From Acidobacteriota bacterium (GTDB lineage: Bacteria; Acidobacteriota; Terriglobia; Terriglobales; SCQP01), in assembly GCA_027459505.1 (NCBI GenBank), contig DAIDIE010000020.1:1-64000 (forward strand): a stretch of 64,000 nt of DNA, written 5' to 3'. Each line of letters begins with the position of its first letter. The first letter of the stretch is position 1. Below are positions 7,765 to 16,333 of this stretch, piece by piece. The notes below the pieces were generated by a model. That model saw only the letters and a program-made list of their open reading frames with translations. It was not told the origin of the DNA and made no database searches. A program made the position numbers and the translations under genes.

Positions 7765-8079
7765 CTCGGGGCAAAAAAAGTGAGGGTGAGGAGGGCGGGG
7801 TTGGGGGAGCAGCTCCTAGGAAACGGGGGCGGCCTTGGCGGTGGCCTTGCTGAGGTGGCCCGGCCAGAATCCGGTGGTCGCTTGCTGGGGAAAGCTTGCC
7901 GGGGAGGGGTAAACGGCATCCACTCGGGGGCACTTTGGCGCTCTCCCAGGCCGGGCGTGACAGGGCTGAAAAAATGTCTTGCGGCGGGTCCAAAAGGCCC
8001 TTGAATCAGCTTGGGCGCGGTGCTAGCTTTTCAGTATTGAATCTTGGTTAGGGGACGTTGGTCCCCGGAGGGTATCCCA

Positions 8080-8319
8080 TTGGACCAGAACAATGCCGCC
8101 ATTCGGCAGGAGCTGATGGCGGCGAATCCGACCTTCCGTCAGCTCTCGCAGCAGCACGCCGACCTCGATAGTCAACTCCACCAGCTTCAGGAACGCCGTT
8201 TCCTCTCCCCCCAAGAAGAAGCTGAAGAACTCCGGTTAAAAAAGTTGAAATTGCAACTGAAGGACGAAATGGAGTCCCTCGTGCGCGAGCGCCTACACGT
8301 GCCCTCGCTGGCCAGCTAA
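8080..8319 (+). CDS. YdcH/DUF465 family small protein
   Basis: 79 residues. The TTG at 8080 is chosen because GGAGG sits eight bases before it; the frame is open to 8044. NPTFRQLSQQHADLDSQLHQL, then FLSPQEEAEELRLKKLKLQLKDEM is the two-helix pattern of the DUF465 family, small basic cytoplasmic proteins of unknown function that form a helical hairpin. It is a single-gene unit followed by a terminator-like hairpin. Confidence 0.75.
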   Translation: MDQNNAAIRQELMAANPTFRQLSQQHADLDSQLHQLQERRFLSPQEEAEELRLKKLKLQLKDEMESLVRERLHVPSLAS

Positions 8320-8335
8320 CCATCTCAAGCCAGCA

Positions 8336-8383
8336 GCGGCGGGAGGCTCTTCCGGCGGGAAGAGCCCCCGCCGCTTTGTGTTG
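8336..8383 (+). terminator. Rho-independent-like terminator
   Basis: Long hairpin GCGGCGGG.GGCTCTTCC / GGAAGAGCC.CCGCCGC at 8336-8374, followed by TTTGTGTT. It ends the DUF465 gene and may also serve rimI on the other strand. Confidence 0.65.
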
Positions 8384-8402
8384 CTGAAACCGTTGCCAGT
8401 GC

Positions 8403-8900
8403 TTATGGGCCGCCCTCCCAACGCATCAGCAACGCGTCTTCCGCGGGCGTGTGATAGTAGTTGCGGCGCCGCCCGCAAAAGGTGAAGCCGTGGTTGCGGT
8501 AGAACTGCTGGGCCGCGGCGTTGCCCTCCCGCACTTCCAAAAAGACCTGTCGCACACGCAGTGCCCGCCACTGGGCGATCTCATGGCGCAGCAGCTCCCG
8601 TCCCACGCCCTGGCGCCGCATACCAGGGTGCACGGCGATGGCCTGAACCTCCACTTCGAGTCCATCACGGGCTTCTTCCTGAGGATGGGGTGCGCCGATC
8701 CAGAGGGTGGCAAGATAGCCGAGCATTGGCCCCGCGCCAAACGCCTGCGCAATCCAGAGATGTTGCTGCCCATCGTCGCGGAGGTGGAGTGCGAGCAGAT
8801 CGTTCCAGATCTGTGGCCCCCAACTGGCCTCCCCGAAACAGTCGCGGCTGAGTTGCATCAGCTCATCAAGGTCGGAGGATAGGGCGCGCCGCAGTTCCAT
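8403..8900 (-). CDS. rimI: Ribosomal-protein-alanine acetyltransferase RimI-like (GNAT)
   Basis: 165 residues with the GNAT fold: VEVQAIAVHPGMRRQGVGRELL is motif A, with the acetyl-CoA loop RRQGVG, and LEVREGNAAAQQFYRNHGF is motif B. RimI acetylates the N-terminal alanine of ribosomal protein S18. It starts 18 nt after tsaB on the same strand, a very common pairing, which favours RimI over a generic GNAT enzyme. The sequence before motif A is slightly longer than in E. coli RimI. Confidence 0.8.
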   Translation of the reverse strand: MELRRALSSDLDELMQLSRDCFGEASWGPQIWNDLLALHLRDDGQQHLWIAQAFGAGPMLGYLATLWIGAPHPQEEARDGLEVEVQAIAVHPGMRRQGVGRELLRHEIAQWRALRVRQVFLEVREGNAAAQQFYRNHGFTFCGRRRNYYHTPAEDALLMRWEGGP

Positions 8901-8918
8901 GGCGGGAAGCTCAAGAGG

Positions 8919-9692
8919 TCAGGATTGCACAGTGGGGGAGGGTGCCGGGGTGGCCGCCGGCGCCGAGGTGGCCGCGAGCTGTGCGGCGGTCACCAGCCTG
9001 GGTAGCGAAAAGATTTCCGCGTCGGAGCGGCGTATATAGTTCGCGTCCAGCTCTAAGGCGTTTGCGGAGGCGCCCTGACCGAGCCAGTAAGCGCCAATCC
9101 GTCCCACGGCGGGGGCCAGGCGCCGCTCGATTTCGACGACGTTTCGCGCCGGCAGAACGGTGCGGGCCAACTCCAAAACGTTGGGATGGGGAGAGAGCAG
9201 ACGGGTTGTGGGTGCACTGCGCAACTGCTCCAGCAGCGCTTCGGTGCTTTGCAGCAACTCGTTTTCAAATTGGGTGCGGTTTACGGCAAAGCGGTCTAAG
9301 CCGGGAGCGGAAGGGTAGGCGGCGGTGTAGACCTCTGCGCGCGAGGCATCCAGCGCGGCCAGGACCGGAGCGTCAGCTTCCAGATTGACGGCCGCCGCAA
9401 CTGCCGACAGGGTGGAGATGGCAACCGCGGGGCGCTTCCAAGCCTCCACCAGAGCTTTGATCACGGTCAGACCGATGCGGATGCCGGTAAAGGAGCCGGG
9501 GCCGTTGGCCACGGCAAAGGCGTCGATCTGGGAGGGTTGGAAGCCAGCTTCGGCCAGCGTTTCCAGCATGACGGGCAGCACCTGTACGGAGTAGCTGCCA
9601 GCGTCGAGGTCGCGGACGCTGAGCAGGCGATCGTCCCGCATCAGGGCCAGACTGCCGTGCGCCGAGGTGGTTTCCAGGGCCAAAATCAACAT
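8919..9692 (-). CDS. tsaB: tRNA threonylcarbamoyladenosine biosynthesis protein TsaB
   Basis: 257 residues. The start ATG at 9692 is chosen because LILALETTSAHGSLAL is the N-terminus of the family; the frame is open to 9746. It has FAVANGPGSFTGIRIGL, the ASKHA-fold signature of TsaB. TsaB joins TsaD and TsaE to make the t6A37 modification of ANN-decoding tRNAs. The C-terminal 30 residues are Ala/Pro-rich and look like a disordered tail. It is divergent from mutS and upstream of rimI. Confidence 0.88.
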   Translation of the reverse strand: MLILALETTSAHGSLALMRDDRLLSVRDLDAGSYSVQVLPVMLETLAEAGFQPSQIDAFAVANGPGSFTGIRIGLTVIKALVEAWKRPAVAISTLSAVAAAVNLEADAPVLAALDASRAEVYTAAYPSAPGLDRFAVNRTQFENELLQSTEALLEQLRSAPTTRLLSPHPNVLELARTVLPARNVVEIERRLAPAVGRIGAYWLGQGASANALELDANYIRRSDAEIFSLPRLVTAAQLAATSAPAATPAPSPTVQS

Positions 9693-9778
9693 ATAGACCA
9701 GTTTAAACGAGCGCCGCAGGTGCGGTGGCGCAGAGCGTTGAAGCACCGCCAGGAATCACCGCTACGAATCACCGCCAA

Positions 9779-9809
9779 AACTCGAAAGCAGTTCGCCTCG
9801 GCCCTGGCT
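9779..9809. repeat. 31-bp dispersed repeat, copy 2
   Basis: Matches 6138-6168 with two mismatches. It lies in the divergent tsaB/mutS intergenic region, upstream of the minisatellite. Confidence 0.5.
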
Positions 9810-9875
9810 GGTGGAGGTTTGACACCCGGCCTTGCGATCTGGAAAGATGGATTCCCGCCGCAGCTCACTATTGAT

Positions 9876-9964
9876 ACCAACGCAATCGAAACCAACGTAA
9901 TCGAAACGATCGCAATCAAAACCACCGCAATCGAAACCAGCGCAATCGAAACCACCACATGGAA
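9876..9964 (+). repeat. 15-bp minisatellite spanning the mutS start
   Basis: Five direct units of the form ACCAACGCAATCGAA (9876-9950), with one to three changes each, then a 14-bp partial unit ACCACCACATGGAA that contains the mutS ATG at 9959. No Shine-Dalgarno sequence is visible in the repeat, so copy number could change spacing or translation of mutS. Confidence 0.75.
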
Positions 9965-12670
9965 ACCACCGCAGTCTCGACGCCGCTGATGCGGCAGTAT
10001 TCGGAGATCAAGAAGGCGCATCCCGGCGCGCTGCTGTTTTTCCGGCTGGGTGATTTTTACGAACTGTTTTTCGAGGACGCGGTCACGGCGGCGCGCGAGC
10101 TGGAAATCACCCTCACCTCCCGCAACAAGGAGAAGGGAATTGCCGTACCGATGTGCGGCGTTCCCTATCACGCGGCGGAAAACTATATTGCCCGGCTGAT
10201 TGGCAAAGGCTACAAGGTGGCCATCTGCGATCAGATGGAAGACCCCAAGCAGGCGAAAAAGCTGGTGCGCCGTGAAGTTACGCGGGTGCTGACGCCGGGA
10301 ACGGCGAACTTCCAGACGGCGGGCGGGGAGAACAATTATTTGGCCGCGGTGCTGCGCCAGCATGCGCGGGTGGGTCTGGCGATTCTGGACCTCTCGACCG
10401 GGGAGTTCCGGGCCACCGAATTTGAAGGCGAACAGGCGCAGCAGCGTCTGCATGACGAGCTGGAGCAGTGGCAGCCTCGGGAAATCCTGTTTCCGCAGAC
10501 CGCGTCGCTGTTCGCCAAAGATGGGGAGACCGCGATTTTGCCGCAGGCCCTATCGCGTTTGGCCACGCGAACGCCGGTGGAAGAGTGGACGTTTGCTCCC
10601 GACTTCGCGCGGCGCATCCTGGAAAACCATTTTGGCGTGCTGTCGCTGGAGGGCTACGGGCTGGAGCAGCGCACGCTGGCGGCCTGTGCCGCCGGCGCCA
10701 TCGTGCATTACGCCAAAGAGACGCAGCGCAACCCGATCGCGCATGTGGACCGCATCGGCTATTACGAACGCCAGCACGGCCTGCTTATCGACGCGGTCAG
10801 CGCCCGCAACCTGGAATTGGTCGAGCCGCTGCTGGCCGGCTCGGGAGCGGTCACGCTGCGCGCGGTTCTGGACGGGGCGGTTACCCCGATGGGCAAGCGC
10901 CTGCTGCGCAGTTGGCTGCTGCGGCCCTCCGCCGATCTGGGGGAGATCAACGCGCGCCTGGAGTCGGTACAAACGTTTGTGGACAACTGGGAGCTGCGCG
11001 ACCGGCTGCGCCAGACGCTGGGCGGCGTTCTGGATCTGGAGCGGCTGCTCAGCCGCGTTTCGCTGGATACCGCCGGGCCACGCGACCTGCTCGCCCTCAA
11101 GCTATCGCTGGATCGTATTCCTGAAATCAAGGCGCTGCTGCATGGTTCGCCGCGGTCGGAACGTCTCGAAACGCTCGGCAGCTCGCTCGACGATCTGGCT
11201 GAGCTGCGCGGCAACATCGAGCGCAGCCTCGCCGATGAGCCTCCGGCCACCACCGCGGACGGCGGATTCATCCGGGCCGGGGTTTCTCCGGAGCTCGACG
11301 AACTGCGCCAGCTCAGCCATAACGCCAAGACCATCCTGGCGCAGATGGAGCAGCGTGAGCGCTCGCGCACCGGGATTGCCTCGCTGAAGATTCGCTTCAA
11401 CAACGTTTTCGGCTATTACATCGAGATCTCCAAGGCCAATCTGGCCTCCGCGCCCACGGATTACGAGCGCAAGCAGACGCTGGTGAACGCGGAACGCTTC
11501 ACCACGCCCGAGTTGAAAGAGCTCGAGGTGAAGATTCTCACCGCCGAAGAGAAAAGCCTGGAAATCGAGCAGCGGCTGTTTCAGGGTTTGCGGGCCACCG
11601 CCGCCTCGCATACCGCCGCGATCCGTCACAACGCGGTGGCGGTGGCGGAAATCGATCTGCTGGCCAACTTCGCTCACCAGGCGGCGGCGCACCATTACTG
11701 CCGTCCACAGTTGCAGGAGAGCGGGGACCTGGAGGTGCGGGCGGGCCGCCATCCGGTGGTGGAGCGGCTGTCGCTGGAGGGTGTGGCGGACCGTTTTGTC
11801 CCCAACGATGTCTATATCGATCCCAGCGGACAGCGTCTGCTGCTGATCACTGGCCCCAACATGGGAGGCAAGAGCACGTATCTGCGGCAGGTGGCGCTGC
11901 TGGCGGTGATGACGCAGATGGGCTCGTTTGTTCCCGCCGAGTACGCGCGTCTGCCCATCTTCGATCGCATCTTCACGCGCATCGGGGCCAGTGATAACCT
12001 GGCGCGCGGCCGCTCCACCTTCATGGTGGAGATGACGGAAACCGCAGCGATTTTAAACAGCGCCAGTCCGCGCAGCCTGATTATTCTCGACGAGATTGGC
12101 CGCGGCACCGCGACTTATGACGGACTTAGCCTGGCCTGGGCAGTGGTGGAGTACCTGCACGATCAGGTGGGGGCGGCGGCGCTGTTTGCCACCCATTACC
12201 ACGAGCTCACCGCGTTGGCCGAGCACCTGCCGGGCGTGCGCAACCTGCACGTCGCGGTGAAGGAGACGCCCGCCGGCATCGTCTTCCTGCGCCGCGTCGA
12301 GCCCGGCGAGGCCAGCCGCAGCTATGGCATTGAGGTGGCCAAGCTGGCGGGCTTGCCGCTGCAGGTGATTGAGCGCGCCCGCTCGGTGCTGCAGCAACAC
12401 GAACTGGCGGCGCAACGAACGACCGAGGTCCTGGAAAAAGTCAACGAGGTGGAGGGAGCGGCAGGGCAGGCGGCACCCACGGCCTCCGGCCGGCCCACGC
12501 CGCGGGAGCGCGTTGACGACGGCGGGCCGGCCATGCAGCTCACCATCTTTACGCCGCTTAGCCAGCAGATCGTCGACCGGCTGAGCGGCATCGATCTCAA
12601 CAAGCTCACACCCCTGGAAGCGATGAATCTGCTGGCGGAGATTCAGCGGCAGATCAAGGAACAAGGGTAG
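9959..12670 (+). CDS. mutS: DNA mismatch repair protein MutS
   Basis: 903 residues, usual length for MutS1. The mismatch-reading FYE motif is in [11 protein letters not shown] near residue 35. The Walker A motif GPNMGGKST is near residue 630, followed by the Walker B region ([16 protein letters not shown]) and the conserved ATHYHELT. MutS binds mismatches and small loops and recruits MutL. The C-terminus has the usual helical tail ([14 protein letters not shown]). The start is set by [12 protein letters not shown], which matches the family N-terminus; the ATG itself lies inside a 15-bp minisatellite with no clear ribosome binding site. Confidence 0.95.
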   Translation: METTAVSTPLMRQYSEIKKAHPGALLFFRLGDFYELFFEDAVTAARELEITLTSRNKEKGIAVPMCGVPYHAAENYIARLIGKGYKVAICDQMEDPKQAKKLVRREVTRVLTPGTANFQTAGGENNYLAAVLRQHARVGLAILDLSTGEFRATEFEGEQAQQRLHDELEQWQPREILFPQTASLFAKDGETAILPQALSRLATRTPVEEWTFAPDFARRILENHFGVLSLEGYGLEQRTLAACAAGAIVHYAKETQRNPIAHVDRIGYYERQHGLLIDAVSARNLELVEPLLAGSGAVTLRAVLDGAVTPMGKRLLRSWLLRPSADLGEINARLESVQTFVDNWELRDRLRQTLGGVLDLERLLSRVSLDTAGPRDLLALKLSLDRIPEIKALLHGSPRSERLETLGSSLDDLAELRGNIERSLADEPPATTADGGFIRAGVSPELDELRQLSHNAKTILAQMEQRERSRTGIASLKIRFNNVFGYYIEISKANLASAPTDYERKQTLVNAERFTTPELKELEVKILTAEEKSLEIEQRLFQGLRATAASHTAAIRHNAVAVAEIDLLANFAHQAAAHHYCRPQLQESGDLEVRAGRHPVVERLSLEGVADRFVPNDVYIDPSGQRLLLITGPNMGGKSTYLRQVALLAVMTQMGSFVPAEYARLPIFDRIFTRIGASDNLARGRSTFMVEMTETAAILNSASPRSLIILDEIGRGTATYDGLSLAWAVVEYLHDQVGAAALFATHYHELTALAEHLPGVRNLHVAVKETPAGIVFLRRVEPGEASRSYGIEVAKLAGLPLQVIERARSVLQQHELAAQRTTEVLEKVNEVEGAAGQAAPTASGRPTPRERVDDGGPAMQLTIFTPLSQQIVDRLSGIDLNKLTPLEAMNLLAEIQRQIKEQG

Positions 12671-12702
12671 CGGCGGCGTGCAAATAGCCGGGCGGGCGCA
12701 GC

Positions 12703-12772
12703 GCTGCCAGGAGCTCGCTACCAGGAGCTCGCTGCCAGCAACTCGCTGCCAGGAGCCCGCTACCGGGAGCCC
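12703..12772. repeat. 14-bp minisatellite between mutS and the GH67 gene
   Basis: Five units of the form GCTGCCAGGAGCTC at 12703, 12717, 12731, 12745 and 12759, with a few substitutions. The last unit includes the stop codon of the convergent GH67 gene. No terminator hairpin is obvious. Confidence 0.75.
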
Positions 12773-15360
12773 GCGGCTTCGCGGTGCAGTGCGATATAGT
12801 CGAGCCCGGCCGGATTGCCGCCGGAAGGAACCGCGCGCACGGTCAGCGGCTCGCCTTTGCGCAGACGGATGTGCGGGAAGCTCAGCCGCACGGCGGTGTC
12901 GGCGTTGAGCGTCGAGCCGGGCAGGCCTTTCATGCTGGTCCAGTGCGCGATGGGGCGGCCGCCGGCCAGCAGCTCAAAGCGCGCAGTGCCCTGCGCGGGG
13001 GCATAGTAGAGCACGCTAAGGGTGTAGGTGCCGTTTGGTTGCCGGACGATTGTGCCGGCGCTGCACACGGCTTGGTGCGCCGGGCAGGCGACGGCCTTGC
13101 CTTGCGAGGCTGCCTCCGCCGGCGTCACTGCGACCACACGATAGCCGCGTAAGCGCATCGCCTCGGCTTCCACACGGTCGGGATGATGTCCCACGCGCCC
13201 GCGCTGATCGGGGATGCCGGAGAGTTCAAAAAAGTACTGGTTGATGAAATCGCGCCACACCACCGCGTAGCCCGCCTGATAACGCAGCTCATTGAGGGTC
13301 GCCTGATACACCTGCGGATCCAGGTGTCCACGTAGCGCCATCCACCATTGCGGGAACTGGGCGGCTTCGGACGCGCCGCGGTAATGGGCGTCGTAGATAT
13401 CCTGAATGACACTCTCGCCGTTGTGCAGCCGGTAGGTGTAGGGCAGGTGATGCATGAACAGAAGCAGGTGATCCGGGCAAGTGGCGAGTGACGTGTAACG
13501 CGCCTCGAGCCAGGAGGGGTACTGGCCCAGGAAGCCGGTGCCGCTGGCAGAGGTGCGATCCATGCCAATGCCGTGATGTCCGGCGCGAATCCATTGTCCC
13601 CAGCCATTGTGGTCGGCGGAGGCCGGTCCCGGGCCATAGTGCGGGCCCACGATGTTGGTCAAAGTCTGCAGGCCGAGCACGCCGGTATAGTGCTCGTAGG
13701 TGGGCCAGGAGCGCATCTGGATGGCGTTTACCGTGTGGTTCACCAGTGGATCGGGGCCAAAGCTGAGTTGCGTCCACTCGCGCAGAATGCGGCGGGCGGT
13801 TAGCTTCCGATCCCAGGCGAGGCGGCCGTAGCCGTAGAGATTGGCCTGGGCCATGTCCGAACCCAGCCAGTTGGGGTCCAGGCCAACGCCGGCAACGCCG
13901 GCAAAGCCGGCGGGCGGATGTTGCAGCCAACGCAGCGCCTGGCGCCACATCGGAACCAGGTAAACGACCTGCCGCTGCTGACCCAGGTATTCCTGGGTGA
14001 TTTCCAACTCCACCGCTTTGCGGGTATGGGGAAGATCGAGCAACAGTGGCGAAATCGGCTCGCGCACCTGGAAGTCAATCGGGCCGTTTTTGATCTGCAC
14101 AATCACGTTGGCATCGAACTTGCCATCCAGCGGATGAATGATGTCGTAAGCGGCGCGCGCCCGGTCGGCTTTCAAGTCGTGGTAGTCGAGGTGGTTGTTG
14201 TAGACGAAGGCGCGATAGAGGACCAGGCCGCCATGCGGCGCCACGGCGCGCGCCACCACGTTGGCGGCATCGGCATGGGTGCGGTGATAGACATCCGGGC
14301 CGGGCTGGCCCTCGGCGCCGGCCTTGACCAGGAAGCCGGCGAAATCGGGGATGAGGCGGTAGATCTGATCGGCCTTCATGCGCCACCACTGGGCGACATT
14401 GGGGTCGAGCGGGTCATAGGTTGCCAGCTTGCCCTCGCTCTGCGGGCTGCTCAGGTTGGCGGAGAGCGCCAGACGCACGCCCCAGGGGCGCAGCGCATTG
14501 GCGATGCGCGCAAGCTGAGGAAGGAAGCTCGCCGCCAGACTGCGCGGATCGGCGTTGACGTTGTTGACCACGCATCCGTTGATGCCCAGCGAGGCAAGCA
14601 GGCGGCCATATTGCGATACCCGGGTGAGATCGGCGCGCACCTGGCCCTGATCGAAAAAGATGGAGTTGCCGCCGTAGCCACGCTCAATGCGGCCGTTGAG
14701 GTTGTCCCATTCGTTGACCCAGCGCACGGGCACGGCGGGACTCTCCTGCAGCCGGATGTCTGGCACGGGCTCGGCCAGAGCCATGTGGCGCAGCAGGGCA
14801 AAACTGCCGTAAAGAACGCCGTTGGCGTCCGCGCCCGCGATCAGCAGCAGGGGCTGACCCTGGCGGCGGAGGCTGCGGACCACAAAACCGCCAGGCCGCA
14901 GCGCGGGAAAACGAAGGAAAGGGAGCGCGCGCCTGAGCTCCTGAGCCGTTCCCAGCAGGACGGCGCCACCGTGCGGGAGTTGGATGACCGGCGAAGATGC
15001 CGGCTTTGCGGGGTGCAAGCGCAGACCCACCATGGAGGCAAAGCCGCGGCGCAACTCGCGCGCGGCGCTCCTCACTTGCGGCGAGCTGTCAAGGAGGATG
15101 AGCTGGCGGGGCGTTTCCCGGTCCAGCGCGCGTACGGCGGGGGTGCGCAGCGGCAGGTACTGCAGCCAGGCGGAGGTGGGGTCAAAACGGGGAGGAAGCG
15201 ATCGCTTGACGGTCGCGGCTGGGCTGGTGGAAAGCAGAGCGCAGAAGATGCATACCAGCGCCGGGATGCTGGCTGCCAACCCCGGCCGTGCGTCCGCCGG
15301 TGACTGTGCGCGCGAACGCGCCAGCGCGCCGGATGTTGCGTTCCCCATCGAATCTGCCAT
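12760..15360 (-). CDS. aguA: Alpha-glucuronidase, GH67 family
   Basis: 866 residues. ATG at 15360 is chosen because GGAGG lies seven bases before it; the frame runs to 15381. Order: signal/anchor region, GH67 N-terminal domain, then the catalytic barrel. Conserved blocks are FLVKAGAEGQPGPD, FVYNNHLDYHDLKADRA, HPLDGKFDANVIVQIKNGP and DFQVREPISPL, which hold the acidic catalytic residues, followed by the GH67 C-terminal domain. These enzymes remove 4-O-methyl-glucuronic acid from xylo-oligosaccharides. The hydrophobic N-terminus suggests export, unlike the cytoplasmic enzymes of many bacteria. It converges with mutS. Confidence 0.92.
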   Translation of the reverse strand: MADSMGNATSGALARSRAQSPADARPGLAASIPALVCIFCALLSTSPAATVKRSLPPRFDPTSAWLQYLPLRTPAVRALDRETPRQLILLDSSPQVRSAARELRRGFASMVGLRLHPAKPASSPVIQLPHGGAVLLGTAQELRRALPFLRFPALRPGGFVVRSLRRQGQPLLLIAGADANGVLYGSFALLRHMALAEPVPDIRLQESPAVPVRWVNEWDNLNGRIERGYGGNSIFFDQGQVRADLTRVSQYGRLLASLGINGCVVNNVNADPRSLAASFLPQLARIANALRPWGVRLALSANLSSPQSEGKLATYDPLDPNVAQWWRMKADQIYRLIPDFAGFLVKAGAEGQPGPDVYHRTHADAANVVARAVAPHGGLVLYRAFVYNNHLDYHDLKADRARAAYDIIHPLDGKFDANVIVQIKNGPIDFQVREPISPLLLDLPHTRKAVELEITQEYLGQQRQVVYLVPMWRQALRWLQHPPAGFAGVAGVGLDPNWLGSDMAQANLYGYGRLAWDRKLTARRILREWTQLSFGPDPLVNHTVNAIQMRSWPTYEHYTGVLGLQTLTNIVGPHYGPGPASADHNGWGQWIRAGHHGIGMDRTSASGTGFLGQYPSWLEARYTSLATCPDHLLLFMHHLPYTYRLHNGESVIQDIYDAHYRGASEAAQFPQWWMALRGHLDPQVYQATLNELRYQAGYAVVWRDFINQYFFELSGIPDQRGRVGHHPDRVEAEAMRLRGYRVVAVTPAEAASQGKAVACPAHQAVCSAGTIVRQPNGTYTLSVLYYAPAQGTARFELLAGGRPIAHWTSMKGLPGSTLNADTAVRLSFPHIRLRKGEPLTVRAVPSGGNPAGLDYIALHREAAGSR

Positions 15361-15437
15361 TGGAAGGCCTCCGAAGCCCAACTATAGCAGCGCAGGCGGA
15401 GATGATTTTGCGGAGTGAAACGGAAACGGCTGTTGCT

Positions 15438-16223
15438 TCAGTCCAGATTATTGACGCCGGTGTTCTCCGGTTCGCGCGCCATGTGCATTTCAAACAGCTT
15501 GGCTTCTTTGACGTGCACGTAGAAGGCGGAGAGGGCGCAGACAATGACGCCGGGAATGCCGTCCCGAAAGCCCTGCTTCACCACATAATTGCGCAGAAAG
15601 GTGAAAGGGGGCGCGAGGTACAGCCGGTTCCAGGAGGGGCGCAGCCCTTGCCGGTAGCGCGCCTGGGCGGAAAGGGTGGTGTAGCGGTTCATGACCTCAA
15701 GGTGCTCCTTGAGGTTGCGGCGGGTGTAATGCAGAAGCTGACCCTGCAGGGTGCCGACGCGGCCCTGGATTTTAGGCGCCTCATGTGGCGGTTCACCGGC
15801 CCAATGGCCGCGATCGCGGCGGTAGAGACGGGGCTGGTAGTTGGGATACCAGCCGGAGTGGCGAATCCAGCGATCCATGTACCAGGTCAGGCGGGGCATG
15901 CGGAAGCCGTCCAGCTCCGTGCCGGCCTGTTTGATGGCCATGATTTCCGCCCGCAGTTCGGGGGTCACGCGCTCATCGGCATCGAGCACAAACACCCATT
16001 CATGGCTGCAGATGGAGTCGGCGTAATTGTGCTGATCGCCGTGGCTGGCGAAAGGCCGCTGAATGACCTGGCTGGTATAGCGGCGGGCGATCTCCACCGT
16101 GCGGTCGGTGGAGAAGGAGTCGACCACGAGCAGCTCGTCGGCGAACGAGAGCGACTCCAGCGCGGGGCCGATGTTGTCCTGCTCGTTATAGGTGTTGACG
16201 CGCGCGGAGATCTTCAGCGGCAT
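15438..16223 (-). CDS. Glycosyltransferase family 2 (WaaE/KdtX-like)
   Basis: 261 residues from ATG at 16223. The GT-A nucleotide-sugar pattern is clear: ISARVNTYNEQDNIGPALES, then DELLVVDSFSTDRTVEIARR, and WVFVLDADERVTPEL, where DAD is the metal-binding DxD. Then come RHSGWYPNYQPRLYRR and HEAP. This layout fits the WaaE/KdtX group, which adds a sugar to the lipopolysaccharide core or a similar lipid-linked glycan at the inner membrane. A weak amphipathic stretch near residue 225 may bind the membrane. The acceptor is not known. It lies downstream of nothing obvious and upstream of the GH67 gene. Confidence 0.8.
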   Translation of the reverse strand: MPLKISARVNTYNEQDNIGPALESLSFADELLVVDSFSTDRTVEIARRYTSQVIQRPFASHGDQHNYADSICSHEWVFVLDADERVTPELRAEIMAIKQAGTELDGFRMPRLTWYMDRWIRHSGWYPNYQPRLYRRDRGHWAGEPPHEAPKIQGRVGTLQGQLLHYTRRNLKEHLEVMNRYTTLSAQARYRQGLRPSWNRLYLAPPFTFLRNYVVKQGFRDGIPGVIVCALSAFYVHVKEAKLFEMHMAREPENTGVNNLD

Positions 16224-16333
16224 AGTTCCCGCCCAGTGTAGCAATCCGGGGCGGAAATCTCCTCCCGGCAGCTACATTCCGCGATAGTATGGCCGTTGAC
16301 TCATGCCGCCGGGGCGGCTGGGGGTTTTACCTT

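Noticed and set aside
9876-9964. Possible CRISPR array
   Set aside because: Units are contiguous, without spacers, and only 15 bp long.
12703-12772. Possible CRISPR array or terminator
   Set aside because: Contiguous 14-bp units with no spacers, no stem and no T-run.
13918-15303. A 461-codon plus-strand open frame
   Set aside because: Antisense to the GH67 gene, whose motifs are unmistakable.
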